Shown here one piece after another: positions 51,061 through 63,093 of a stretch of DNA of 64,000 nucleotides; positions within the stretch are counted from its first letter, which is position 1; each line of letters opens with the position of its first letter. Location of the stretch: the NCBI GenBank assembly GCA_018340805.1, contig JACMZG010001913.1, forward strand, positions 37,785,799 through 37,849,798, given 5' to 3'. The position numbers and the translations under genes are program-made. Source of the DNA: Microvelia longipes. Taxonomy: Eukaryota; Arthropoda; Insecta; Hemiptera; Veliidae. Under the pieces are notes generated by a model. The model was not told where the DNA came from, did no database searches, and saw nothing but the letters and a program-made list of their open reading frames with translations.

Positions 51061-54000
51061 GTATGTTCAAAATTTATTTATAAAAAATTGGGTATGGTGT
51101 AGGAACTTTTCCTCACTTCAGATTCTCTATGCTCATCCTCTCTACCTCCTTTGGCTTGTCGCCAGATAGTTAATATATTAGTTTTATTCCAAGTGGTCAC
51201 CCTTGCAGGCACTGACCTTGCTCGATGCTGCTTAACTTTTATCATCTAACAAAAATAGTGGATATACTTGTTGTACTGACACAAAACTTGGTATACTTAT
51301 TCCACCTCAATTGAATTATGTTTTAATTTATTACAAGTATTTTAAAAACTTGTACAAATCATTCAATAAAAATTAAACTAATGCTGGTAATGATATGGAA
51401 CTTGGCACATAAGTTGCTCATATATATGACTACATTGGTGCCAAATCTTAAATTGAGCAACACATCTGCTCCGTGTTTTATGAATTTTTGCTGTGTCATT
51501 TTTGCAGGTAAATGTCATCATAAAAAAATGATTCTCCGGATAGCACAACTAAACCTAAGGATTGATTTTTGTACCTAGTTTTAACTCTCTGGCATAAATA
51601 CAATAGGAGCTACAGTGATAACAGACACTCACATACCAACAGACAACTTTGTGAAAACTACTTTGAAGGTCTTAAAACACCTAAATTCCAGTGTCATCCT
51701 GGTTTCGGATCTTTATACTGACACAATACTTTTCTTTCATACTAAAAAAAAACTTGTTATGGTAATAATGAAAGGAAAAAGGCTTTATGGCAGAGGTGTT
51801 GACTTCTCTTTGAGAATTGAGACTTTTTATGAAATCTTCAGTCCTCTGTAAGGTTACTGAGGATTAAAGATTTTGAGATTCAAGCCTACCCATATAGACA
51901 TATGGGTGGGCTTGAATCTCAACCCATTTCTCTTAACTTTCTACTATTCTATTTTGACTTTACCACGATCTACGTTTTCTGCTTATTACTTTAAGCCTGG
52001 AGTTAAAGCATTAGTTTGCATACTATAATTGTATAAAAAACATTTCCATAAAATTAAATGTTTTAGATCGGTTTAGATATAAAGATCATTGTAAGTTAGA
52101 AATAAATAAATCTAGTTTACTAATATCAGCTAAGCCTATCTTTAGTTAAAAAAATATTAGTAGTAAGGAAAGATTTATTAAATTCTGGGAGTCCTGGAAA
52201 AAGGAATACCTTCTTGTGTTAGAGAAAGGAGGATTCCAACTACCCGAACTTGAGGAAGTGAAAAAGTTCCGCAGATTGGGAAACAGTTGCCACGACTGAA
52301 AATTAGGTGGCATTATTTCCGTAAACATTACTCAAGATGGGGAGATTGTATCGGCTTTTATTAGAACAACAACTGGGGAAATAACACGACCAATTTCTAA
52401 AACATACTCACTCGAGGTAGATGAATAGTCGTTAATTCTTCAAGAAGGCTTTATTTTTTGCATTTATTTAGTTTGTTTGTTGTTTATACCGAGTTTTACA
52501 AAGGATCAATTTGATCAAAAAGGAATAAATACTGCTAGAACGAGAAGAAGATGACCCGGATCCAACAATTCCAAGGCCGCCAGAGTGTCGCGGAAGCAAA
52601 GATTTTTATTTTTATACTTTTGTAAAGTTATTTCAAAATATATTTTATTGTCATTGATGTTTAAGATTTCAATGAGAAAATAGAAAAAGGCTTTTTCTTA
52701 ACTAGCCGTAGGTTTCACCATATATAAGTCTATGTTTTTTACCCATAATATAACATTTTTTTAAAAATGTTTGCTTTAAATTCAGTTTTGGTTTGACCCT
52801 GGATTAAATCATCTGCATATAAAACTGATTTATAGGAAATTAAAATTAAAGGCAAGTTATTTATATATATTAAAAGTAGGAGAGGCCCAATGTCGAGCCT
52901 TGGGCAACTCCTTGCTTAAAGATCTGTTTAACTTAAATTTTAAAAGTTAAGTCGAACAGATTTTTACGCATGTCACTTATAGAAACCCACTTTGAACCCC
53001 CCCCCCTTAAGACCCATAGTTTATTTTTCCATAGGTTGACTATCCTCCTACCAATGAACTCGTATCATATTCTTCCACTTATGTTGTTAAGATCAAAAGT
53101 AACTGATCTGTTGACTGTTATAGATAAAATGGTATTTAAATCCAAAGAGAGGAGGGAGAAGAGGAAAATTATATTTGGGAAAAACCTGAAACTAATTAAT
53201 TTTTGTAATTTTAAAAATATTTTACTAACTTTATATTGTATCTTTATTTTGCAGTGTCAAAGATCTATTGGATTATAGCAATTATTCTTATAAAAGACGG
53301 AGCCCAATTGAAGATTATTCCCGGAAATTGGATGATTATTCTAGAAGAGGCGATGATTACTCAAGAAGAAGTGATGATTATTTAAGGGATGAATGTTCTA
53401 GTTATAAGTTAAGAAAACCAGATAGGATCGAAAGAACTATAGAATTTGACAGTGCTACGTCCTCTAAACTTAGCCGACCTGATGATTACGTTACTTCTAA
53501 ATCATATTGGGATGAAACGAGAGACTCTTCTGATCATTTAGAGAAAAAATGCAAAAAGAAATTAAAAAAGGTAAGCTTTTAGTATTATTACTTCTAGAAA
53601 ATAATGTGTGTGCAGCTAGTCTTACAGGCAAAGGGAACTTTATTTATTTCATCTTTAATTCTATATTTATAAAAATGTATATATGAAAGCTTTATACTTA
53701 ACATTGCATTACACTGTTAGTGAAGAAAATGGAACTTCGATTTTGCCCTTGCAAAGCCGGGATTGTAACACTACACAAGCAGTGCAAAGACGTTTAACTC
53801 GTATTTTGAGTGCTGTACTTTATCTACGATTGTTAGGAGGTTTGAAAAACGTTTGATTCAGGAGAAAATGCTGATTCGTATATTTAGTGCAAGCACTTTA
53901 CTTTTCTTATTTCTCAATGGTATAAATAGGGAATAGTTAAAATAACCTGGTCAGCCTGATTTTATTATGAAAATTTGCTTAAAATTTTCCTATTTTATAA

Positions 54001-57000
54001 TTATGTTTACCTTCCTTTTACTATATTCTCAAAAATATTTCAGCTGTTATGTTTGTATATTTGTACCTTTAGTTTTTAAAAAGAAATAAATTTTGGTTAT
54101 TTTTTTTAGGAAAAAAGGAAAGAAGAGGAGCGACATTTGAAGAAGAAAGATAAACAAAACATTACTGAAGAGATTGATTTAGATTATGAACCCGGTCAAA
54201 TTAATGACGAATGTGTAGTTGATGAAAAATCCCATAAACATAAAAAGGAAAAATGTAAAAGGAAAGAATCTGAGAGTGAACTGGATAAAGAGATAATTAA
54301 AGTCAAAGATAATAAAAAAGTAAAACACAAGAGTAAAGAAAGAGATGTTTCTTTAAAAAAAGAAATGGATAAAGAATTAATAGACAAGAAAGAAAAACAT
54401 AAAAGGCATAGTGATAATGAGGATAAAGCACACAAAAAAGAAAAACATAAAGATAGGAATTCTGAGAGTAAATTAGGAGATAAAGATGTAATTGAGTGTA
54501 AAAGGAAGAAGGAGTTAGATGATAAAAGGATTAAGGAAAGAAAGAAAAGAAAGAACAGTCACAGGAGCAGTCATTCTGAGGATGAACAGAAACCTTCTAG
54601 TCATTCAGAGCAAAGTTTGTATTATTTCTTTCTTTTCATACATATTTTAACATATCAGGTTAAAGGAGAAACATAAGAGTAAAAAAAATCTAGTTTGAAG
54701 GTCAGCAAGCCGGGCCAGTATTTGTTGCAATGCATGCTCTCTTTCTCAACAATCCAAGTCAAGTTCCCGGTTTATGTCTTATACCTGAGCAATAGCATTA
54801 TTAATTTCTTACTCAATTTCGCTCCGGATTTTTGAAAGGAAATGATCATATGCATTTCACAGGTTAGACACAACAATGGTCATCATTCAAACATTTGAAC
54901 ATCATTCTAGACAGCAATTTTAGTGCTGATATAAAGCTCAGTTCATGATAATTTTAAAACGTTTTAGGGCATTTCCTTTGAAAAAAAAAGAAAAATTTGT
55001 GTAAGATGTTAATAATGCTATTGCTCAGATTGTAAGGCATATACCGGTAACTTAAGCAAGACTTAGATTGTTGAGCAAGAAAGCAGCATAGCAAAGAAAA
55101 TTGGCCTGGCTTGCTTGTGGACCTCCGCACTGAATTATCTTGTACTTATTAACTTAAATTGTGTGAATATGGCGAATAAAACAAATTATTGGAACCAAGA
55201 TTCAAACCTGGGGACCCTAGTTTTGAGTACTTTGAGTCGCCTCATCGAGTCTGAACTAGTTTTAATGCATTAAGCACACAAAACATAACAAAATGACCCT
55301 ATTTGACATATTGAGCATGTGTTGACCATAGTTTTGTTCATCTGGTGTGGTGCTGATTTTGCCACATATTTTCCGCTTTAAGTGGTCTTATTGAATTCAG
55401 AAAGAGTTTGATTTAGTGCCGCGAAAAACATAGAAAACGACACCCCACTCAAAGTTGGTTGTTTACAAGCCATAACTTTGGTTTCTGGTTATTTATCATT
55501 TTATAATAATATTCAACTTGGATAAACTAAAATTTAGTCATCATCAAAGTTATTATAATAGTCATCATAAAATTTTGTTATTAAAATAAACTTTTCAACA
55601 GTCTACATTATATTAAACTGAGGTATATTTCACAAAAGCTCAATTAGCTAAAAATTTATTTATGAATTAATGTTTTATGTATTTTAGAATCAAAGGAAGA
55701 GAGAGATGAAAGCAAAGGAAGGCTTGAAGAAGACTCAGATGCATATGGACCAAGTTTACCCCCTACTAGCAGTTCTAAAAATCAAACCAAAGGTATTACA
55801 TTTAATGTATTTAATTCAATAATAATCTAGTTATGCTAACAGCTTTCAAACTCAGCTACCAGATAAAGTATAAATTCACTATAAATAAAACAAATTAACA
55901 TTAACACTAAAATCCCATTTTTACTTTTCCTCATTTATACTTCAGGTAGGAAAAGTTTTGTGTTACACTAAAAATTCAAAAGTGGAATTTCACCTAAATT
56001 TACCCTTTTAGGCATTTTAAGACTATTTATCATTTGAGTTTTGCAAAACATGAATAGTTGACACAATATAATTGTAAGAGAGACACCTAGGAAATGTAAC
56101 AAGCAAAATGCAATGCTGCATCTGGGAACAGTTCCATCATTTGACATTCGTTATCATTGATGGCTCGACATAATGTCAATACACTCGTCTCTGGTAAATA
56201 CTTCATATTATATTCTTCGGAATTAATTGAAGGTCTGAGTGAGTTGAGACTCTGTCGGCGCCCTGATGAGTTAGACGTAGCATAACAGAGTGGGGCATGA
56301 CATTATGTCGAGCCATCAATGATGATCAATTTTGAATGATGGAACAGTATTTTGCTTGTTTTGTTATATTTCTTAGGTGTCTCTCACAAAATTATATTGT
56401 GTCAATTTTTAAGACTTCCTACATGCTTTTTACAAAGTTGTCTGTCTGTATGTGTGTGTCTATTATTATCATAGCTCCCAGTTCATTTATGCCGGAGAGT
56501 TGATATTTGTTCAAAAATCAATCTTAAGGTTTAGCTTTGCTATCTCGAAAATAATTCTTTATGACCTCTCTAATCGACAATAATGACAACAAAAATATTT
56601 AAAATTTATAAATCACTGAAAAATGTTTTGATTGATTTGAAATTTAGCTCGCATGTATCCATGTAAGGACTAAGATATTTGCTAAGTTTCATCTCACTAT
56701 CAGCATCAGTTCAATTTTTATCAAATGACTTTTATTTATTTATTTAATTTTACACCATTATAAGCATAATTGCCATAATATGGTACAATTCAATAACACA
56801 ATAATTTGAAAAAAGAGTTAGTTAACACAATAACATAAAAAATGAGTTATAACAAATTTAAAGAAAAAATATATGAAATGTGTCATATGAGAAAAAGAGA
56901 CACATTTCCTCTTATGAAAAAAAAGGAGGAGACAGGATAGTAGCAGGAAACGCTAAAGGACAGAGTTTTGGACACAGACAGAAGACCTAAGCGTGATTTA

Positions 57001-58561
57001 TAATAGCAAAGAGTTAAAAATACATACTTAATATAAGTTATGACTAGGTAAAGCAAGAGCTAAGGAAAATAAAAAACAAAAAAAACTTGTATTGATTATT
57101 CACAAAAATTGAGAAATTTGGTACAAATTTAATGATAAAAATAATTATATAAGTTTTGATTAAGTTTTCATTCATTGCAAGCATTCAATCAAAATGTTCA
57201 GCAGCATCAAGCAAAGTTAGTATCAAGGCATCTTTATGGGTGACTACCGGGAACAAAAGGAATTTATTATAGTCTGAGAAGGAGCAAAGCGAAGCTGATG
57301 AGTTGAGGAAAAGTTGTGAGATACCTCATACCCAATTCTTAATATCTATTTGATTTATTCAGAGGAAAGTAAAAAGTTTTTGTGTTTTACCCCAAAAGAT
57401 TGTTTAAAATTTTACAGAAGCTAGATTGTTTTGATTTCTCCTGAGAAACTCGACTTTTACTATTTATATTGTTCTTACCTTTCTTGCATTGCATGTAAAA
57501 ATGAGTTTTAATTTGACTTTTATTGACTGATTTAGGATCTGAGAAAAGTAAAGAAGAGAAGAATATATATGGACCAACGCTACCCGGACTTAAGGAGAGG
57601 AAGAAATCACTAGATGACGATACATTTGGACCTAAACTACCTTCTACATTTAGCAGCAGCAGTGATTCATCTTATGGACCAAAATTACCTACACACCAGA
57701 CGTATGGACCTACCCTGCCTCCTTTATCTTCTAGGTAAGATTGTTTGTTGTTTCTTTTAAAATTGTCTATTTTAAGTGCGTGTGACTTACATCATCAGTA
57801 CCTTTAGAGTGAATGTCCTCTTTGTTTTATTTAAATGACAAAGGTAATAGTATATTATGCTGCTAGTTATATTAGGCAAAGCTGAGTCAGGGAAATGGTG
57901 AAATGCTTGGAGAGGCTGAGCCGATGCAGGTGATTGCCGGCATGATTCGGTAATGTTTTGAATACTAAATGATGACGAAGGCAGCACAAATCCATTTGGC
58001 TAGTTAGAATCATGACTATATAAAGTATAAAAAATTGGTTTTAATCTGGGGAAAAAGTGGGAATTAAGCGCTTGATGTCTTAATTAAAATCAAGATATTG
58101 TAAACAAACATGGCAGGTTTTAATTCTATTATAAACACACTTTACTATACCACAACAGAGCATTTCTAAATTCTTTTTATTTCTTTGTTGACTTCTAACT
58201 CGAATATAATTTAAACTTTATGTAGAAAGTCTGGTTCATATCTTGTCTGTGGTGTATCACAACTGATTAAACAATCTTCTGTTATTTTTTTTACCAGAGA
58301 AGAGAAAGAAAGGCTTGGGCCAAGTACGTCTGATAAGCGAGTAGCAGACCCAGACAGTGATGTTGAAGATACATTAGGTCCTTTACCCGAGGGCTCGTCT
58401 CTAACTCCATCCATGATATTACTACAACACCGAGCTAATTTGCTTAAACTACATTCACTCAATAAGGTAACCATTTATTACTAAACTATTACTTCACAGT
58501 TTTTTTAATTTTTTTATACCAAACATTGACTTATTGTTTCTATTTATTAAATTTTTACCTC

Positions 58562-58659
<98 letters not shown>

Positions 58660-59814
58660 GTGTGGGTGTGTGTGTGGGTCTGAGATTGAGGCTTTTCAAA
58701 AAAGCTTGTAAAATGTTAAAGGTAGAGAAGCATCTGACATATTTTTCTGGTTTATTTTATTTGTTGTTACTTGTAATTTTACCTTTTATTATTTCTTATC
58801 AATGCTTGTGTGTGTCTCCATAATACTAGATAAGAATTAGTTTTGAGAAGTTTTTAGATTTTGACTAAATATATTATTTAGTGATTGACATGAAATAGTG
58901 ACACGTTATGTATAATTCTTTTTGCATTAATTAGCTTAATTAAACATAAATATGCTATGTGTAAGTAGTGAAAAATAGTTTCTTTTATATAATCCATGCC
59001 TTAAAATTAATTCTCATCTAATTTTTATTAATTTTTCTTATTTTTGCTGTTTAGGTGAGTTATGGAGTTGTATTGAGCCTACGGATGATTTGGACTGGTG
59101 TCTTCCTCTCCAACGGCTAATAAACAGTTATTATAGGAAATAAGGTTTTAAATTAAACAAGACTTCAGTTTCGAATGAAGTCGTAACTTGTTAGAACAAA
59201 TTATTCTCATCCCGGGTTACGAAGATCCACTCTGCGATGGAAGTGGCAAGTCCAGCAAGGTTGTTTTATATACCAGAGTTGTGTTAGACGGAAATGCAAG
59301 GTTTAGAAACACCTTAAGTCATCTCATCTATTTCAATCCGGATCGATCCGCATCAGGGCGAGATACCGCTTCAGTTTAGGCTTGCGTCCTTGGGAGTGTA
59401 AAAACCTGAAAATATTTGTGTTGAATGGTATTTGAGAGAACAATTTTAAGTAAAAAATAAATGTTTTAAGTAAGTTGCAAGTTGTGGAAGTATGAAAAAA
59501 CTTACAAGGTGAGTAATAATTTCAGCTTATATTTCTATTTAATTAATTATTTATCTCATAGTTTTGCCTACTCTATATCTTGCTTAGTTTGTCAATTTTT
59601 ATTTCACAATTTAATTTAATAAACTTTAGTATGAAAGGATCCATTCGATAAAATATTAATGGATCTTTCATCTGTTAGATAATAAATAGGTATTATTTTA
59701 CTGCATTTGGCTTTAGAGGGCAGTTACTGATTAAGTTTCAACTTTATCCTATGAACTCTGTATTACTGTAATGTAAAAATATCATATTTGTATTATTTAA
59801 AACAAATCATTGAT

Positions 59815-59846
<32 letters not shown>

Positions 59847-62800
59847 ATATATATAATATAATATATATATATAATATATATAATATGTATAATGTATAAT
59901 ATATATAATATATATATATATTTATATATATATTATATATATATATATATATTTGTGTGTGTGTGTGTTATAAAACAAATTAAGGAGGTTAATATGATTA
60001 GTGTGTTGATAATTGAATTGGAAAAGTGTGATTGGTAATGTTTATTTCATTAATACCATTAGAATAATCATCTTTATATTTTCTTGATGGTAAGCATGGT
60101 TATAATCAGTTGACAGCATGAGAAAATAATGTGAGGGAGCTAATGAGATCAGTCCTGGGTGTTAAACCATGTCCACAATTTGGTATCAGGCTAACCTCAT
60201 TGGTTGTTTAAACATATTTTCAACTGATTATAAATGTGTATAGAGTATAATAAGAATTTGTTATAGGAAAATTCCAAAATATCTGTGATTCCAAACTCTT
60301 AATAACTTAATGAGTCATCATTAATACCCGGGTCATCATTAATATACCCGGGTCATCTTTAATACCCGGGTCATCATTAATATCCGGGTCATTATTAGTA
60401 CCCGAGTCATCATTAATATACCCGGGTCATCTTTAATACCCAGGTCATCATTAATATACCCGGGTCATCATTAATACCCGGGTCATCTTTAATACCCGTT
60501 TAATACCAAAGAGGCTAAACCTGTAGATGGAGGACAGAACATTTCTTATGATATTGTTGCTTGATGCATATTTTATTGCACTTTGCCAGGTACATTTTAT
60601 GTACCTTTAACAGTTCATTTTAACAGACACATGAGTCTTCAATGTTAGATTTAAACTATGTTTTTGTTTACTCAACTTGCAATACTCAAACTTGCTAATG
60701 TTGCAAATAGAGTAGTGTCATTTAGCACTAATGGCTTAGGACAGAGTTGTTACCCCTTACTTCTAGCTCTACTCCTTATTGTCTTTGGTTTCTATAGATT
60801 TTAAGACAACTTACACATCTTATTTAAAACAAACATTACTCTTCCTTTGGATCCACAGTATAAAGAAGGAAGAGCAAAAGACTCAAGGTTCACTTGTACA
60901 AAAGACTCAAAGTCCCAGTGCAAAAGGTTTTACACCTACCCTCACAATTAATAATAATAATAAAGAAGGAAAATTAGAAACGATGTCAATGCCTCTTATT
61001 ATATTATAACCACTCTTCCATTCCTATACCACCATCCTTTTTGATTTATAATTATATTTTCCTTTCTAAAATAATCTTATTTAAATATTAAACAATGCCT
61101 TTCTAATTAATATTTCTTTGTTTTACTAAATTAATGTGTTTCAGGATTTTTGTATGAGGTATTTTATACTTTGGGTCATTATTTTTGATGTAATTTATAT
61201 GAACAATTTGATGTATTATATAGGAAAAATTAAGTAAAATTGATTTAAAAGCCAACCATTAATTAAAAAAAATGGCTGTCTTGATTTCTCTTTGTACAGT
61301 TAGTTTTTCATAAAATGGAAACAATTTTTTTTTATATTAATGTATTTTTATTTCAATTGACAAATCTGTCACAACTGTGAATGGATTGATTGTGGTGGCA
61401 GCCTATACTAGGTTCAGCTTCAGGGATTTGGTTGTTCCGTTGCAGCAGTGCTTCTCCAAGGTTGTGGAGAAAATGATAAGTTTATTGGTTATAATTAGTA
61501 AGATTCGGTGTGGCAAGAAAACTCGAGTACACAATATTTATTTGATTATTAAATGAAATGAATCAATTTCATTGATAAGAAATTTTATAACCTTTTTTTT
61601 AAAGTTTGATTGAAAAGTTTAGTTTTAGTTTCTCCTTTTGATATTTTCTTTTAATTTTGCTTATTAAAGTCAATGAGGCATAAGTACTTACTTTTACTAT
61701 TTGCTTTACATGTAACACAATTTTAAATGCCTCCGAGCACTGTATTAAAAGATCTGTATAACATTATAATATTTCTCATAATGTGGGCAAAATTAACCAA
61801 TAACAACACCAACGTCTCTCCTTAAAACCTTTATTAAAACCAGAGCCAGCTTTTGATTCATGACCATTATCAGTGCCACAGAGTCGATATCATTAGTCAT
61901 ATAGTGGTCTATGTAGTCCGATATATGACTCTGCCTAATCAGTGCCACAGAGTCATTATCATTAGTCATATAGTGGTCTATGTAGACCGCTACATGGCTC
62001 TGCCTAGAAAGTCAGACCTAGGGTTTTCCTTCTTCAACTCTCCGGCACTGATGATGATCGTGAGGTTGAATAATGGTTTTAATAAAGGTTTTGAGGAGAG
62101 ATTTTTGGGTTAGCTGTGTTTACTCCAGTGCTCAGTTTTCTGTTAATGTGGGCAAAATTGGTTTTGACTTACTTATATCTTCAACTCTCATTTCTTTAGT
62201 AGACATTAATTAATTTAAAATTGTTGTCACATTTTATCTAAAAGTGTGAATCAAACTAAAATGAATAAATTGATCCAAATAAATGAAAATAAAAAAATAA
62301 TTCAATCAAAATGGAAGGTTATTTTTTTATTTTAATTATGAAAGATCTGTATCATTTCTAATAAATTAGTGTATTTTTTTAAAATTATTTTCTAGGTATT
62401 TGATATTGCCACTATTGTAAGTTTTTCATTGGAATTATTGTTAACAGTGTTACATTTTTTCTGTTTGATTAATAAAGGTCGACTCGGATAATGATAAAAA
62501 GAAACGAGAAGAATGGATGTTGGAACTGCCAGATAAGCATAGGAGTGGGATTACGAATGTTTTAGCTGCAAGGTCTTTTAAAACTAAAGTATCAGATGCG
62601 CAAGTTGATCTTTCCTGGACTGAGACCCCTGAAGAAAAATTGAGGAAAGAGGCTTTAGAATCTGTAAGTTCTTTTTGATTTGTGTCGCAAGTAGGAACTA
62701 TAATGTTCAGATAATTCTGCAAGGTTAGAAGATAATCCTCTGACTACGTGTTATGTAACAATGATTATGTTAGCATCTATTCTCAGACATTTTTTTTTAC

Positions 62801-63006
62801 TTTTCATGTCTTTTAAAATGTTAAGATTTACCGATTTATTTCAGATTGGTAGAAGGAAACAGAAGGACATAAAAGAAGACTTGGCTCTTGAGATTACTAA
62901 AAAGAGGGACAAACATATGGACAAGTTAGTTGAAAAATCAAAGAAAAAGAAATCTTCTAAATCACTTCTAGAAATGCATCAAGACAAATTACATAAAGAG
63001 AAGAAG
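50807..63006 (+). CDS. GPALPP1: GPALPP motifs-containing protein 1-like gene (8 exons, 3' end beyond window)
   Basis: Eight exons join in frame over seven GT-AG introns into at least 632 residues. Residues 1-85 are acidic then Arg/Ser-rich with a cysteine cluster (CX2CX6CXC). Residues 86-190 hold DDYSRR-type repeats. Residues 191-358 are highly charged and Lys-rich, probably nuclear and coiled or disordered. Residues 378-456 contain the motifs YGPSLPP, YGPTLPG, FGPKLPS, YGPKLPT and YGPTLPP, with looser LGP motifs later. Residues from about 527 match the DUF3752 domain (EEWMLELPDKH, DLSWTETPEEKLRKEALES, SKSLLEMHQDKLHKEKK) that ends GPALPP1 proteins. Human GPALPP1 is only about 340 aa, so the N-terminal half is an extension. 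Family function is poorly known; a nuclear or RNA-processing role is inferred from composition. The last 60 or so residues lie off the right edge. Confidence 0.88.
51061..53254 (+). other. GPALPP1-like intron 1
   Basis: About 2.2 kb. It holds the CGCTACGCTCATCC repeat (51090-51420) and dispersed repeat D (51490-51740). There is a hairpin of 20-odd bp arms (51874-51921, TGAGATTCAAGCC/GGCTTGAATCTCA) and another around 52919-52957. No exon is seen. Confidence 0.7.
53255..53570 (+). CDS. GPALPP1: GPALPP1-like coding exon 2
   Basis: The acceptor is TTTATTTTGCAG and the donor AAAAAAG|GTAAGC. It continues R-VKDLLDYSNYSYKRRS and contains the repeated EDYSRKLDDYSRRGDDYSRR series. It ends at phase 0. 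Confidence 0.88.
54110..54614 (+). CDS. GPALPP1: GPALPP1-like coding exon 3 (Lys-rich)
   Basis: The acceptor is TTTTTTTAG and the donor CAAA|GTTTGT. It encodes about 168 residues dominated by Lys, Glu, Asp and His (EKRKEEERHLKKKDKQN...KKRKNSHRSSHSEDEQ). It ends at phase 1. Confidence 0.88.
54690..55500 (-). mobile_element. Composite palindromic repeat, diverged reversed copy 4 (in GPALPP1-like intron 3)
   Basis: A diverged inverted repeat centres near 54910: AAGCCGGGCCAGTA...GGTTTATGTCTTATACCTGA and its inverse GTAAGGCATATACCGGTAAC...AATTGGCCTGGCTT. It is followed by an inverted tRNA-like block (TTCAAACCTGGGGACC, 55200-55220) and ACGACACCCCACTCAAAGTT, the reverse of the GGGTGTCGTTTT segment of copies 1 and 2. 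It is more diverged than the other copies, so probably older. Confidence 0.6.
55688..55792 (+). CDS. GPALPP1: GPALPP1-like coding exon 4
   Basis: The acceptor is GTATTTTAG and the donor CCAAAG|GTATTA. It encodes KSKEERDESKGRLEEDSDAY then GPSLPPTSSSKNQTK, the first GPALPP-type motif. Too short for a stand-alone open-frame call; phases 1 to 1. Confidence 0.88.
55793..57535 (+). other. GPALPP1-like intron 4
   Basis: About 1.7 kb. It holds the palindromic element (56058-56405), dispersed repeat D (56410-56720) and a GAAGGAGCAAAGCGAAGC segment of the CGCTACGCTC repeat family (57170-57320). The remainder is AT-rich. Confidence 0.7.
56058..56405. mobile_element. Palindromic element with TTGACACAATATAATT ends
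   Basis: The ends TTGACACAATATAATTGTAA and AAATTATATTGTGTCAA are inverted. GAGACACCTAGGAAATGTAA and ATGGCTCGACATAATGTCAA mirror GACATTATGTCGAGCCATCA and TTCTTAGGTGTCTCTC. The centre carries a decayed hammerhead-like segment (56247-56292: CTCTGTC, CTGATGA, GTTA/TAGC, then ATAA instead of GAAA). It lies in GPALPP1-like intron 4. Confidence 0.8.
57536..57734 (+). CDS. GPALPP1: GPALPP1-like coding exon 5 (four GPALPP motifs)
   Basis: The acceptor is ACTGATTTAG and the donor TTCTAG|GTAAGA. Four motifs, IYGPTLPG, FGPKLPS, YGPKLPT and YGPTLPP, are spaced 10-19 residues apart. Phases 1 to 2. Confidence 0.92.
58298..58466 (+). CDS. GPALPP1: GPALPP1-like coding exon 6
   Basis: The acceptor is TTTTTTTACCAG and the donor AATAAG|GTAACC. 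It encodes REEKERLGPSTSDKRVADPD, then TLGPLPEGSSLTPSMILLQH and RANLLKLHSLNK. Phases 2 to 0. Confidence 0.87.
58586..58648. repeat. TA microsatellite with GT-rich end
   Basis: A-run, then (TA)n and a (TG)n/GGTGTG tail. Confidence 0.95.
59812..59952. repeat. Imperfect TA microsatellite
   Basis: About 140 bp of TA with many ATAATA breaks and a (GT)n end at 59953-59967. Confidence 0.95.
60100..60233. mobile_element. Small TIR element (family TCAGTTGACAGC), copy 2
   Basis: The ends are TTATAATCAGTTGA and its exact inverse TCAACTGATTATAA. The internal GTGAGGGAGCTAATGAG, GTGTTAAACCATGTCCAC and CTAACCTCATTGG match the 32433-32566 copy. Confidence 0.8.
60305..60505. repeat. 18-bp minisatellite with CCCGGGTCATCATTAATA units
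   Basis: About 10-11 units of CCCGGGTCATCATTAATA, with ATATA, CTTTAA and single-base variants. Confidence 0.93.
61797..62115. mobile_element. Diverged palindromic MITE with an internal duplication
   Basis: The left end AACAACACCAACGTCTCTCC, AAAACCTTTATTAAAACC mirrors the right end GGTTTTAATAAAGGTTTTGA, GGAGAG. The terminus AACAACACCAACGTC is shared with 6744-6869 and 29311-29550. Inside, a roughly 68-bp unit (CAGTGCCACAGAGTC, ATAGTGGTCTATGTAG, TGACTCTGCCT) is tandemly duplicated (61870-62010). Confidence 0.7.
62478..62663 (+). CDS. GPALPP1: GPALPP1-like coding exon 7 (start of DUF3752)
   Basis: The acceptor TTGATTAATAAAG has a weak pyrimidine tract; the donor is GAATCT|GTAAGT. It encodes VDSDNDKKKREEWMLELPDK, then SFKTKVSDAQVDLSWTETPE and EKLRKEALES. 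The EEWMxELP block is the DUF3752 hallmark. Phase 0 at both ends. Confidence 0.92.
62845..63006 (+). CDS. GPALPP1: GPALPP1-like coding exon 8 (DUF3752 continued)
   Basis: The acceptor is GATTTATTTCAG and the donor AAGAAG|GTTTGT. It encodes IGRRKQKDIKEDLALEITKK, then KSSKSLLEMHQDKLHKEKK. The terminal part expected in the family (a PFDRDKDL-like stretch) is not found in 63007-64000. Confidence 0.9.
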
Positions 63007-63037
63007 GTTTGTTTCCTTTTGTTTTTTTTCATTAAAT

Positions 63038-63062
63038 ATATATATTATATATATATATATAT

Positions 63063-63093
<31 letters not shown>

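Larger units (their letters stand above)
58467..62477 (+). other. GPALPP1-like intron 6 (4.0 kb)
   Basis: It contains TA tracts (58586-58648, 59812-59952), a TIR element (60100-60233), an 18-bp CCCGGG array (60305-60505), dispersed repeat R (61380-61510) and a diverged palindromic MITE (61797-62115). A 63-codon frame at 59188-59379 (ending ...FNPDRSASGRDTASV) has no flanking exon signals I trust and no family I recognise. Confidence 0.7.

Noticed and set aside
59188..59379. 63-codon frame in GPALPP1-like intron 6 as an exon
   Set aside because: No in-phase acceptor and donor pair joins it to exons 6 and 7, which already join in phase 0, and no homology is recognised.
61853..62113. 86-codon frame as a gene
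   Set aside because: Lies wholly inside the diverged palindromic MITE and its internal duplication.
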